From Chitinophaga pinensis (GTDB lineage Bacteria > Pseudomonadota > Gammaproteobacteria > Burkholderiales > SG8-41), in contig CALQCM020000034.1 in the NCBI GenBank assembly GCA_943329075.2, forward strand, positions 1 through 48,711: a DNA stretch of 48,711 bases, given 5' to 3'. The position numbers were made by a program, and so were the translations under genes. Shown one piece after another: positions 28,482 through 36,666 of this stretch. The first letter of the stretch is position 1. Every line of letters starts with the position of its first letter. Below the pieces are notes generated by a model that was not told the DNA's origin, ran no database searches, and was given only the letters and a program-made list of their open reading frames with translations.

Positions 28482-29398
28482 TCCGCTTTCAGCCCCGCGG
28501 ATTTCACCACTGCGCCCCAGCGCGCGATTTCGGCTTTCAGGAAACGTGCTGCTTCATCGGGGTTGTTGCCGACGACTTCAGCGCCGTCCTTGATCAGGCG
28601 TTCGCGCACCGCCGCATCTTTCAGGGCGCCGACAATACCCGCGTGGATGCGCGCGAGTATGGGGGCCGCCGTGCCGGCACGCACCATCAGGATGTACCAA
28701 CCCAGCGCCTCGTATTTCGGCACGCCGGATTCGGCGATCGTCGGCATCGCCGTGACGATTGTGGAGAAATTGATTTGCACCTGCCCGCCCATCACATCGG
28801 TGATCGCCGGCGCCGCGCCCTTGTAAGGAATGTGATTGAGCTTCACACCCGCCATCATGGCGAACAGTTCCGCGGCGAGATGCGGGCCGGTGCCCACACC
28901 CGACGAGGCGTAAGCGATCTGGCCCGGCTTCGCCTGCGCCAGTGCGATCAACTCGCGCACGCTTTTCGCCGGCACCGACGGATGCGCCACCAGCACATGC
29001 GGTTGCGTGCCGAGCAGCGACACCGCGTAGAGATCGCGCAGCGGATCGTAGGGCAGCTTCGGGATGAGCGTCGCGTTGACGGCGTAGGCGAGATTCACAA
29101 ACACCAGCGTGTGTCCGTCGGCTTGCGCCCTGGCTGCGAGATCAACGCCGATGACGGAGCCCGCGCCGGGCCGGTTGTCCACCACGATGGACTGACCCAA
29201 ACGTTCGCCCAGCGAACCCGATACCGCGCGCGCAACAATGTCGACGCCACCGCCGGCGGGGTAGGGCACGATCAGGCGGATCGGGCGTTCGGGGTAGGGG
29301 CGCGTTTGCGCCAGCGCGTTGGTGTGGAGTGCGGCAGCGGTGATCATCGCCAGAGCAAGCGGCAGTGCATATCGTTTACAGAGCATCGTTTTTTGCAT
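28478..29398 (-). CDS. TctC/Bug family receptor with apparent internal 25-residue deletion
   Basis: 306 residues from ATG 29398, signal peptide ending near TNALAQ. The N-terminal half is standard (IRLIVPYPAGGGVDIVARA, DNRPGAGSVIG). However, INFSTIVTAMP runs directly into TIAESGVPKYEALGW. In the paralogue at 19865-20884, 25 residues (QVRAGRLRGLAV...ADLP) lie between the equivalent TLP and TIAE. The junction is near 28742 and the frame is kept. The missing strand is one of the best conserved in the family, so binding may be impaired, or the gene may be decaying. It is the first gene of the CoA-transferase operon. Confidence 0.87.
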   Translation of the reverse strand: MQKTMLCKRYALPLALAMITAAALHTNALAQTRPYPERPIRLIVPYPAGGGVDIVARAVSGSLGERLGQSIVVDNRPGAGSVIGVDLAARAQADGHTLVFVNLAYAVNATLIPKLPYDPLRDLYAVSLLGTQPHVLVAHPSVPAKSVRELIALAQAKPGQIAYASSGVGTGPHLAAELFAMMAGVKLNHIPYKGAAPAITDVMGGQVQINFSTIVTAMPTIAESGVPKYEALGWYILMVRAGTAAPILARIHAGIVGALKDAAVRERLIKDGAEVVGNNPDEAARFLKAEIARWGAVVKSAGLKAE

Positions 29399-29535
29399 TG
29401 CGTCAGTGACAGCGGAAAAATTTTTATCCGCCATAGTATAGTGTGTTCGACGCAGCACCGGCGGCGCGGTCGAGGCCGTTTTTGCATTCGATCCGCCGCA
29501 ACTCATCGAATCACATACACGCAAGGACAGTCATC

Positions 29536-30309
29536 ATGTCGGACCCTTTGTATTTGCTCAGCGTCGCAGACGGCGTCGCCCTCGTCACGCTCAACCGCCC
29601 GCAGGCGATGAACTCGATCAACCGCGATCTGCGCCTGCAGTTGCTGGAACTCTTCCCGGCGCTCGATCTGCGCGACGACGTCAATGTGATCGTCCTCACC
29701 GGGGCGGGCGACAAGGCCTTCTGCACCGGCGCCGATCTGAAGGAGCGCTCCTCGCGCACCACCGCCGACATGGTGCACGACCGCCATTACGTGATTCCAA
29801 AGTTCACCGTCGCGGTGGCGAGTGTCAGCAAGCCGGTGATTGCCGCCGTCCAAGGTTATTGCATGGGCGGCGGATTCGAACTCGTGCTTCAGTGCGATAT
29901 TTCCATCGTCGCCGACAATGCGATTTTCAGCCTGCCCGAAGTCACGCACGGATTTTTCCCCGGTGGCGGCGCCTGTCAGCGCCTGCCGCGCATTGTCGGT
30001 TATCAGAAAGCGAAGGAACTCATTCTCACCGGCCGCCGTTTTGATGCTAAAGAGGCGAAGGAACTCGGTATCGTCAATCAGATTGTGCCTGCCGACAAAG
30101 TGCTGGAAGAGGCGATGGCGATGGCAAAAAAAATCGCCGCCTATCCTTCGATGGGCGTGATCCAGGCCAAACGCGCGATGAACCAGTCGATGGAAACCGC
30201 ACTGTCGCAGGGCCTGCGTTTTGATGATGAAGCGTGGATTGCCTGCATGCATTCGGATGCGTGGAAAGAAAAGCTTGGCGAGTTCGCGCGCAAGGAGCGC
30301 AAGTCCTAG
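29536..30309 (+). CDS. Enoyl-CoA hydratase/isomerase family protein
   Basis: 257 residues. The crotonase fold shows LNRPQAMNSIN near residue 20, the oxyanion-hole block AFCTGADLKE (61-70), GGGFELVLQCD with Glu115, and LPEVTHGFFPGGG with Glu135. Both Glu residues match the acid-base pair of hydratases (Glu144/Glu164 in the rat enzyme), so hydration of an enoyl-CoA is plausible. The start is ATG 29536 with AAGGA ahead; an upstream extension lacks support. It is divergent from the Bug/CoA-transferase operon, with 137 bp between starts. Confidence 0.92.
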   Translation: MSDPLYLLSVADGVALVTLNRPQAMNSINRDLRLQLLELFPALDLRDDVNVIVLTGAGDKAFCTGADLKERSSRTTADMVHDRHYVIPKFTVAVASVSKPVIAAVQGYCMGGGFELVLQCDISIVADNAIFSLPEVTHGFFPGGGACQRLPRIVGYQKAKELILTGRRFDAKEAKELGIVNQIVPADKVLEEAMAMAKKIAAYPSMGVIQAKRAMNQSMETALSQGLRFDDEAWIACMHSDAWKEKLGEFARKERKS

Positions 30310-30352
30310 GCATGCGGCCGCCGCGTCCATCGAAGCGGCTGGCGCGCTAGTC

Positions 30353-31969
30353 GTGACACAGCCTCCGGAAACCTTCGACTTCATCATCGTCGGCGCCGGC
30401 AGCGCTGGCTGTGTACTGGCGAACCGGCTGACAGCATCCGGCAAACATCGCGTGCTGCTGCTCGAAGCGGGGCCTAACAGCCGTCATCCGTGGTTGCGCA
30501 TTCCATTGGGCTACGGCAAGCTTTTTACCGACAGGCGTTTCAACTGGTGTTACAACACCGAGCCGCAGGCCGACTGTCACGGCCGCAACATCGTCGCGCC
30601 GCGCGGCCGCGTCATCGGCGGTTCGAGTTCGATCAACGGCCTGATCTACATACGCGGCCAGCAGGAGGACTTCGATCAGTGGCGCGCGCTCGGCAATGTG
30701 GGCTGGGGCTTTGACGACGTGCTGCCGTACTTCCGAAAGTCCGAGGATAACGAGCGCGGTGCCGATACATGGCACGGCGCCGGCGGGCCGCTGGGTGTTT
30801 CCGATCTGCGCGACCGCCATCCGCTTGCCGTCGCATTTGTCGAGGCCGCGCAGCAGTGCGGCTATCCACGCAATACCGACTTCAACGGGGCGCAACAAGA
30901 GGGCGCAGGCTTTTATCAAACGACGACGCGCGGTGGCGTGCGTTCATCCACCGCCGTGGCCTATCTCGATCCGGTGCGCAAACGCAGCAATCTGAAGATC
31001 GTTTGCGCAGCGCTCACTACGCGAATTTTGTTCGAAGGGCGGCGCGCGACCGGCGTCGAATACGTGGTCGCCGGCGAAACGCGCAAGGCCATGGCCAACT
31101 TCGAGGTCATCGTTGCCGCGGGCGCGATCAATACGCCGCAGTTGTTGCAATTGTCGGGGCTGGGGCCGGCGGAACTGTTGCGTGAGCACGGCATCAAGGT
31201 TGTTGCCGATCTGCCCGGTGTCGGCGCCGACCTCAACGATCACTACTTCGCGCGCATCATTTTGCGTTGCAAAGAACCGCTGTCGCTCAACGATGCGGTG
31301 CGCCAGTGGCATCGTGGCGCCGCCGCCGTGCTGCGCTACGCGTTTTTTCGTCGCGGCTACTTTGCGATTCCAGCGCTGTCGGCAGGCTGTTTTCTCAAGG
31401 TGCTGCCGTCCGCCGCCACACCCGATGTCCAGGCCTCGCTCGCGCTCTACTCGGTGCAAAACATCGGCGAACAATTGCATCCGTTCTCCGGCGTCACTGC
31501 GGTGTGCACGCTGTTGCGCCCCGAAAGCCGCGGCCATGTGCGCATCAAGTCGGCCGACCCGCGCGCGGCACCGGCGATCCAGCCGAACTATCTTGCGGCG
31601 CAGAAAGACCGCGACACCCTGCTTGCCGGCCTGCGCGCCCTGCGCCGCATTGTGCAGTCACCCGCGCTGGCGCAACACATCGCCGAAGAAGTCGAGCCCG
31701 GCGCGGCCTGCGCGAGCGACGACGAGCTTGTCGATTACATCCGCCGGCGCGGCTCGACCGTCTACCACCCGGTCAGCACCTGCCGCATGGGGCGGGATGC
31801 ACGTGCGGTGGTGGATGAACGTTTGCGCGTGCGCGGTTTTGCCGGCTTGCGCGTGATCGATGCATCGGTGATGCCGACACTGGTGTCGGGCAACACCAAC
31901 GCCGCAACCATCATGATCGCCGAGAAGGGCGCTGAGATGGTGCAGGAAGATGCGGAGGCGGGCGGTTAG
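30353..31969 (+). CDS. GMC family FAD oxidoreductase (choline dehydrogenase-like)
   Basis: 538 residues from GTG 30353, a normal length. The dinucleotide motif IIVGAGSAGCVLANRL starts at about residue 11, PRGRVIGGSSSINGLIYIRG is the FAD attachment loop, and the C terminus has HPVSTCRMG (His472) and SGNTNA (Asn516). This His/Asn pair, 44 residues apart, is the GMC active site. It oxidises a primary or secondary alcohol. Earlier in-frame starts lie inside the enoyl-CoA hydratase gene and give a basic low-complexity extension. It follows that gene by 43 bp; the pair may act on one pathway. Confidence 0.9.
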   Translation: MTQPPETFDFIIVGAGSAGCVLANRLTASGKHRVLLLEAGPNSRHPWLRIPLGYGKLFTDRRFNWCYNTEPQADCHGRNIVAPRGRVIGGSSSINGLIYIRGQQEDFDQWRALGNVGWGFDDVLPYFRKSEDNERGADTWHGAGGPLGVSDLRDRHPLAVAFVEAAQQCGYPRNTDFNGAQQEGAGFYQTTTRGGVRSSTAVAYLDPVRKRSNLKIVCAALTTRILFEGRRATGVEYVVAGETRKAMANFEVIVAAGAINTPQLLQLSGLGPAELLREHGIKVVADLPGVGADLNDHYFARIILRCKEPLSLNDAVRQWHRGAAAVLRYAFFRRGYFAIPALSAGCFLKVLPSAATPDVQASLALYSVQNIGEQLHPFSGVTAVCTLLRPESRGHVRIKSADPRAAPAIQPNYLAAQKDRDTLLAGLRALRRIVQSPALAQHIAEEVEPGAACASDDELVDYIRRRGSTVYHPVSTCRMGRDARAVVDERLRVRGFAGLRVIDASVMPTLVSGNTNAATIMIAEKGAEMVQEDAEAGG

Positions 31970-32053
31970 TCCGCGCGGATGTTCGCGCTGCGCACCAGTT
32001 GCCGGTAGCGTTCGACTTCGGTTTTGCCGAAATCGGAGAATTTCAGTGCACCA
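31966..32053 (-). pseudogene. Fossil 3' end of a TctC/Bug gene
   Basis: Read on the minus strand, this ends SDFGKTEVERYRQLVRSANI then RAD and a TAA stop. This is the characteristic Bug C terminus (compare DKWRRVVKAANVRVD at 3387 and TKWGKLIKDAGIRAD at the first gene). Upstream of about 32053 the similarity stops and no receptor sequence follows. About 28 codons remain, tail to tail with the GMC gene and overlapping its stop. It does not match any intact receptor here closely, so it is the remnant of a different, lost receptor gene. Confidence 0.75.
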
Positions 32054-32247
32054 CTAACTGACGGGATCTGTGTTTCCCTTTCCGGGTTGACCGAAATCAA
32101 AAGGGCTGCGTCCCCAAAGTTCTTTCAGTGTTTTCCCGCTTCTGCGTGGCGATTTGGCATAATGCCAGCTCTGAAAGCGGTGCATCGCCTGCGCAACCGC
32201 GCATCGCCGCACATAAAAAAACGTCAGTCACCGGAGGAAGATCCGCC

Positions 32248-33249
32248 ATGAAAGAACTCACCCGTCGCCAGATGCTGGTCGGCACGGCCGCTGCTGCGGT
32301 CGCCGCAACCGTTCCACTCATTGCCGCTGCGCCGGCGCGCGCCGCGGCGCCGCAGTTCGGCAAGCAGGCGCCCGGTTTCTACCGCTATAAACTCGGCAGC
32401 TTCGAGATCACCGTCGTCACCGATGGCAAGAGCCGCGTGCCAATCACCGACGCGTTTGTGACGAACGCGAGCAAGGACGAGGTGAAGGCAGCGCTGGCCG
32501 CTTTGTTCATGGACACCGAAATTTTCTACGGGCCGTACAACCCGATCGTCGTCAACACCGGCACCAATCTCGCCGTCATCGACACCGGCAACGGTGAGGC
32601 CGCCTACCAAAGCACCAAGGGCCTCAATGGCCAGTTGCTGATCAATCTGGCTGCGGCCGGCATTGATGCGGCGGCCATCGACAGCGTGGTGATTTCGCAT
32701 TTTCACGGCGACCATATCAATGGTCTGCTCAAGGCCGACAACACGCTGGCGTTTCCCAACGCGAAGATTTACGTGCCTGCCCCCGAGTACCGTTACTGGA
32801 TGAGCGACGACGAAATGAAGCGCGCCGCCTCGCCGCGCATCGACCTGTTGTTCAAGAACGTGCGTCGTGTGATGAGCGGCGAAGTCCTGAAACGCCTGAG
32901 CCAGTACGAATGGGGTGCGGAGATCATTCCCGGCATCACCGCTGTCGCCACACCCGGTCAGTCGCCCGGCCACACCTCGCATATCGTCGCCTCGGGCAAC
33001 AGCAAGGTGTTCGTGCATGCCGACGTCACGCATGCGCCCTACCTGTTTGTGCGCAATCCGGGGTGGCACCCGTTCTACGATCACGATCCGGTGAAATCCG
33101 AAGAGACGCGGCGCAAAGTGCTCGACATGCTGGCCAGCAGCAGGATGCTGGTGCAGGGTTATCACTTTCCGTTCCCGGGTGTGGCGCACATTGAAAAGAC
33201 GACGACCGGTTACCGGGAAATTCCGGTGCAATGGGATCCGTTGATTTAA
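32248..33249 (+). CDS. Tat-exported metallo-beta-lactamase-fold hydrolase
   Basis: 333 residues. A Tat-type signal (TRRQMLVG, then an Ala-rich core ending APARAAA near residue 33) implies export in folded, metallated form. The metal motif HFHGDH lies at 151-156, ATPGQSPGHTSH supplies the next His, and VHADVTHAP holds the bridging Asp. This is the MBL-fold hydrolase pattern seen in quorum-quenching lactonases and glyoxalase-II relatives. GGAGGAAG precedes the start, which was preferred to an earlier in-frame ATG. It heads an apparent operon with an amidohydrolase and a Bug receptor. The substrate may be a lactone or ester, by family only. Confidence 0.9.
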   Translation: MKELTRRQMLVGTAAAAVAATVPLIAAAPARAAAPQFGKQAPGFYRYKLGSFEITVVTDGKSRVPITDAFVTNASKDEVKAALAALFMDTEIFYGPYNPIVVNTGTNLAVIDTGNGEAAYQSTKGLNGQLLINLAAAGIDAAAIDSVVISHFHGDHINGLLKADNTLAFPNAKIYVPAPEYRYWMSDDEMKRAASPRIDLLFKNVRRVMSGEVLKRLSQYEWGAEIIPGITAVATPGQSPGHTSHIVASGNSKVFVHADVTHAPYLFVRNPGWHPFYDHDPVKSEETRRKVLDMLASSRMLVQGYHFPFPGVAHIEKTTTGYREIPVQWDPLI

Positions 33250-33305
33250 TTGCAACCGCACACGCCTGAAATTCCGCTGTTAATAACCATGAAAAGAGCA
33301 GCCGC

Positions 33306-34148
33306 ATGATGATCGTTGATTCACAGGTCCATATCTGGGCGGCCGATACACCTGAGCGGCCGTGGCCGCCGATTGTCGACCCGACGCAAAGCCGGCCGCA
33401 CAAGCCGCAACCGATCACCACCGCCGACATGCTGCGCGAGATGGATGCTGCGGGCGTTAACCGCGCCTTGATCGCACCACCGGTGTGGGAGGGCGTGCGC
33501 AACGATCTCGCGCTGGCCGCGGCGCGCGATTATCCGGAGCGCTTTGCGGTGATGGGGCGTGTTGATTTGAACAATCCGGCCTCGCGTGATCTGCTGCCGA
33601 CGTGGAAGCAGCAGCCGGGCATGCTGGGTTTGCGCTACGCATTGGGTCGGCCGCTGGTGCGTCCGCTGCTGATCGAAGGGCGCATCGACTGGTTGTGGCC
33701 AGCCGCCGAAAAAGCGGGGCTGCCCCTAATGCTGTTTCCGCTGGCCTCCGATTTGCATTTGTTCGACCGCATCGCCGAGCAGCATCCGAACCTGAAAATC
33801 ACGATCGACCATCTGGCGCTCGGGCGCGGCAAGGACGACGTTGCGTTCAAGGAATTCGATCTGCTGCTGCCGCTGGCCAAACGTCCAAACATCTCGGTGA
33901 AGGTGAGTTGCCTGCCGTTGTATACGACGGATGCCTACCCGTACAAACGGCTGCATCCCTATGTGCGCCGCATATACGATGCCTTCGGCCCCAAGCGCAT
34001 GTTCTGGGGCAGCGATCTTTCGCGGCTCGAATGCACTTACCGCGAATCGGTCACCATGTTCACCGAAGAAATGCCCTGGCTCTCGGCCACTGACATGGAA
34101 TGGATCATGGGTCGTGGCGTGTGCGAGTGGGTCGGCTGGAAGCTCTAG
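33306..34148 (+). CDS. Amidohydrolase family protein (PF04909 type)
   Basis: 280 residues beginning MMIVDSQVHIW, where QVHIW gives one His of the metal site (the usual HxH is reduced to a single His, as in this subgroup). Later blocks are ITIDHLALG, KVSCLPLYT and FGPKRMFWGSDLSR, with Asp as the last ligand. Family members hydrolyse or decarboxylate cyclic acids and lactones (for example 2-pyrone-4,6-dicarboxylate lactonase). It shares its first residues (DSQVH, TPxRPW) with the gene at 47617 and is a distant paralogue. It lies 56 bp after the MBL gene and 8 bp before the Bug gene. Confidence 0.88.
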   Translation: MMIVDSQVHIWAADTPERPWPPIVDPTQSRPHKPQPITTADMLREMDAAGVNRALIAPPVWEGVRNDLALAAARDYPERFAVMGRVDLNNPASRDLLPTWKQQPGMLGLRYALGRPLVRPLLIEGRIDWLWPAAEKAGLPLMLFPLASDLHLFDRIAEQHPNLKITIDHLALGRGKDDVAFKEFDLLLPLAKRPNISVKVSCLPLYTTDAYPYKRLHPYVRRIYDAFGPKRMFWGSDLSRLECTYRESVTMFTEEMPWLSATDMEWIMGRGVCEWVGWKL

Positions 34149-34156
34149 CTGCAACG

Positions 34157-35146
34157 ATGAGAAAGATTCCGGCAGGCCCATTGCGGTTACTCGCGGCCGC
34201 CGTTGCCGCATGTTTTGCGCACGCCGCTGTGGCGGCGCAGCCTGCGGACACTTATCCGGCGAAGCCGATACGCCTGATCGTACCGCAGCCGCCCAACGGC
34301 ACCGTCGACATGCTGGCACGCATGGTCGCGCAAAAACTTGCTGAAGTGCTGCGGCAACAGGTGGTGGTCGACAATCGTGGCGGTGCCAGCGGCACCATCG
34401 GCAGCGATATGGTGGCAAAAGCCCCCGCCGATGGTTACACGCTGCTGATGACCATGACCTCGCACACCACGACGCCGAGCATGTATTCAAAACTGCCCTA
34501 TGACGCGATCAAGGATTTTGCGCCGATTTCGATGGTGACTTCCGCGGCGCTGGTGCTGGTGGTGCATCCGTCGCTGCCGGTGCATAACATCAAGGAACTG
34601 GTGGCGTACGCGAAGACGCGTTCGGGCCAGCTCAACTTTACGTCGGCAGCACTCGGCAGTGGCGGCCATCTCGGCGGCGAGCTGCTGAAGAACATGACCG
34701 GCATGGCGGCAACACACGTGCCGTACCGCGGCACCGGGCCTGCGCTGATTGCGCTGATGTCCAATGAAGTGCAGTTCATGATTGCCGGGTTGCTGCCGGC
34801 GATGGCGCAGGTGAAAGTGAACCGTCTGCGCGCCATCGCCGTAACGAGTGCCAAGCGCAGCAGCTTCATTCCCGAACTGCCGACGGTGGCGGAGCAGGGC
34901 TTTCCCGGCTTCGAGGTGGTGGGTTGGTATGGCGCGCTCGCACCGGCGGGCACCTCGCCCGCGGTCGTCAATAAACTCCACGCTGAAATCGTCAAGATAC
35001 TCGCGCAGCCTGAAATCAAAGACCGCATCGCGGGTGAGGGCGCCGAGGTGGTCGGCAGCACGCCGGCGGAATTCACCGCTTTTCTAAAAGCGGACATCGC
35101 GCGCTGGGCACCGCTGATCAAGCAGTCCGGCGCGAAGCTCGATTAG
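34157..35146 (+). CDS. TctC/Bug family periplasmic solute receptor
   Basis: 329 residues. The signal peptide (MRKIPAGPLRLLAAAVAACF, ending VAAQ) is typical. The first cleft loop is unusual: PQPPNGTVDMLARM, with Asn-Gly instead of Gly-Gly. DNRGGASGTIG, KAPADGYTL, HPSLPVHNIKELVAYAKTRSG, HVPYRGTGPAL and LPTVAEQGFPGFE complete the pattern. It is the third gene of the operon after the exported MBL hydrolase and the amidohydrolase, so its ligand may be their substrate or product. A bidirectional terminator follows 90 bp later. Confidence 0.93.
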   Translation: MRKIPAGPLRLLAAAVAACFAHAAVAAQPADTYPAKPIRLIVPQPPNGTVDMLARMVAQKLAEVLRQQVVVDNRGGASGTIGSDMVAKAPADGYTLLMTMTSHTTTPSMYSKLPYDAIKDFAPISMVTSAALVLVVHPSLPVHNIKELVAYAKTRSGQLNFTSAALGSGGHLGGELLKNMTGMAATHVPYRGTGPALIALMSNEVQFMIAGLLPAMAQVKVNRLRAIAVTSAKRSSFIPELPTVAEQGFPGFEVVGWYGALAPAGTSPAVVNKLHAEIVKILAQPEIKDRIAGEGAEVVGSTPAEFTAFLKADIARWAPLIKQSGAKLD

Positions 35147-35235
35147 AAAAGTTTCGCCCGCATTTACACCACAACAGAATTCAACCGCGATCGGGCCGCC
35201 GTGTTACCGCGCTGATCCGGTTGCTTCCCCAAAAC

Positions 35236-35263
35236 AAAGAGCCCGGCCAAAGCCGGGCTCTTT
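35236..35263. terminator. Bidirectional intrinsic terminator
   Basis: A perfect 12 bp stem (AAAGAGCCCGGC / GCCGGGCTCTTT) with loop CAAA, with an A-run on the left and T-run on the right. It lies between the convergent Bug gene (ends 35146) and the small secreted protein gene (ends 35279), and so can stop transcription from both sides. Confidence 0.9.
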
Positions 35264-35278
35264 CCTTACTGCGACTGC

Positions 35279-35563
35279 TTATTTCTTGCTGTCGCCCTTC
35301 TTGTCGCCACCTTTGGCGTCACTCTTGCCCTTGTTGTCGTGGTCTTTCTTCGACGCCTTGGCTTTGGCCGGCGCGGCGGGTGTCGCCGGTGTTGCCGCGG
35401 TTGCCGGGGTTGCTTTAGCGGCTTCCGCCGTCTTCGCAGGCGTGGCGGCTGTTGCCGGCACGGCCGGCGTCGCCTTCGCCGCTTCCGGTGCTTTTGCCGG
35501 CGCTTGTGCCAGCGCGATGGAACTGAATGCGAGTGCAGCAGCGATTGCAATGATGCTCTTCAT
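35279..35563 (-). CDS. Small Ala/Pro/Lys-rich exported protein
   Basis: 94 residues. A clear signal peptide (MKSIIAIAAALAFSSIALAQ) is followed by a low-complexity region of repeating AKATPA units and a lysine/aspartate/glycine tail (SKKDHDNKGKSDAKGGDKKG). No domain is recognisable. It is probably periplasmic; the basic tail could bind nucleic acid or polyanions, but that is speculation. It ends 16 bp from a strong terminator. The 265 bp upstream, shared with the divergent gene at 35829, shows no clear promoter by eye. Confidence 0.75.
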   Translation of the reverse strand: MKSIIAIAAALAFSSIALAQAPAKAPEAAKATPAVPATAATPAKTAEAAKATPATAATPATPAAPAKAKASKKDHDNKGKSDAKGGDKKGDSKK

Positions 35564-35828
35564 AAGTCCTCCGGTAGTTGCGTTGAAATGAAATCGGTTG
35601 CGCTTCCATCAACGCCCGCGATCCGCAACGGTTGACGTTGCGCGGCGCGCCTGCAAAAAAATTCACGATCGATGTTGTCGGCGCGATGCCTACGCATGCG
35701 TTATGTGCACTAGTTCCTGTGAGGTGCGGTGCAGGCAGCGTAAAAAACGTAAGCATTTGTAAGTGCACTCGCAAACGCAGCCCCTGAGGGGCGTAATGTT
35801 ATTCAGCATTTTCAGAAGGAGGTGTCCC

Positions 35829-36503
35829 ATGTCCGAATCAACCGGCAAATTGAACCCACTGGTGGCGACCGCTTCAGTTGCATTAATCATATTCAGCGTG
35901 GTCGGCGTTGGTGTGATGACGGGGCTGATCCCGAGTTCGCGCTCGGCGAACGATGCACGCACTGCGGCTGAGACCAAGGTGGTGGCCGCCGCCGATGAGA
36001 AAACAGCCACCGCGCCCGTCGTCAAAGCGGCACCCGCGCCGGTGCACAAACCGGCGGCACCAGCTGTGCACAAGCGCGCGCCCGACACCGGGGCCAGTCA
36101 ACAGCCTGTGCAGGTGGCTGCCAACGAGCGCACCGGCAGCGCTCCGGCAACACCGCCCGCCGCACGCATCTGTGCCGAATGCGGTGTGATCGATGCCATC
36201 AATGTGACCGACAAGAAAGGCGATGGCAGCGGGCTGGGTGCGGTGGGTGGTGCCGTCGTCGGCGGGCTCCTCGGCAATCAGATCGGCCGCGGCAACGGCA
36301 ATACGGCGGCGACGGTCGTCGGCGCCGTTGGCGGTGCGGTGGCCGGCAATGAAGTCGAGAAGCGGGTGAAAACGACCAAGGAATACCACGTGACCGTGCG
36401 CATGGACGATGGCGGAACGCGCAGCTTTACTTTTACCAACGATCCCGCCTACGTCGTTGGCGAGAAGATCAAGGTGATCGACGGCAGGCTCGTCAGGAGT
36501 TGA
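35829..36503 (+). CDS. Glycine-zipper 2TM envelope protein
   Basis: 224 residues with one N-terminal transmembrane segment (about 16-36), an Ala/Pro/Lys linker, a CAEC motif near 116-119 and a glycine zipper GLGAVGGAVVGGLLGNQIGR at about 138-157 followed by VVGAVGGAVAGNEVEKRV. The C terminus (VTVRMDDGGTRSFTF) is beta-rich. This arrangement matches the outer-membrane 17 kDa antigen/SlyB-like family. The start at 35829 is fixed by an AAGGAGGT site 6 bases ahead. Its role is likely in envelope integrity, by family. Confidence 0.85.
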   Translation: MSESTGKLNPLVATASVALIIFSVVGVGVMTGLIPSSRSANDARTAAETKVVAAADEKTATAPVVKAAPAPVHKPAAPAVHKRAPDTGASQQPVQVAANERTGSAPATPPAARICAECGVIDAINVTDKKGDGSGLGAVGGAVVGGLLGNQIGRGNGNTAATVVGAVGGAVAGNEVEKRVKTTKEYHVTVRMDDGGTRSFTFTNDPAYVVGEKIKVIDGRLVRS

Positions 36504-36611
36504 CCATAGTTTTTACGGCGTCGGAATCGGTCATTCAGCATCGATTCCGGCGCATTGCCTGAAGCCGGCTACGCTGGAGCAGCCAGCAGCATTGCAGTAA
36601 AGTCGGGATTC

Positions 36612-36644
36612 GCCCCGCACAAAAAATGTCTCCCCGTGCGGGGC
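36612..36644. terminator. Hairpin between the glycine-zipper gene and the Bug gene
   Basis: A 9 bp perfect stem (GCCCCGCAC / GTGCGGGGC) with a 15-base loop, followed by GTTTCATTTTT. It sits 109 bp after one stop and 23 bp before the next start. It could terminate the upstream message or act in the leader of the Bug gene. The T-run is interrupted, so confidence is moderate. Confidence 0.5.
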
Positions 36645-36666
36645 GTTTCATTTTTGCGATCGGCTT

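Noticed and set aside
29434..29455. TATACT on the minus strand as a -10 box for the Bug/CoA-transferase operon
   Set aside because: No convincing -35 element at 16-18 bp; a single hexamer is not enough.
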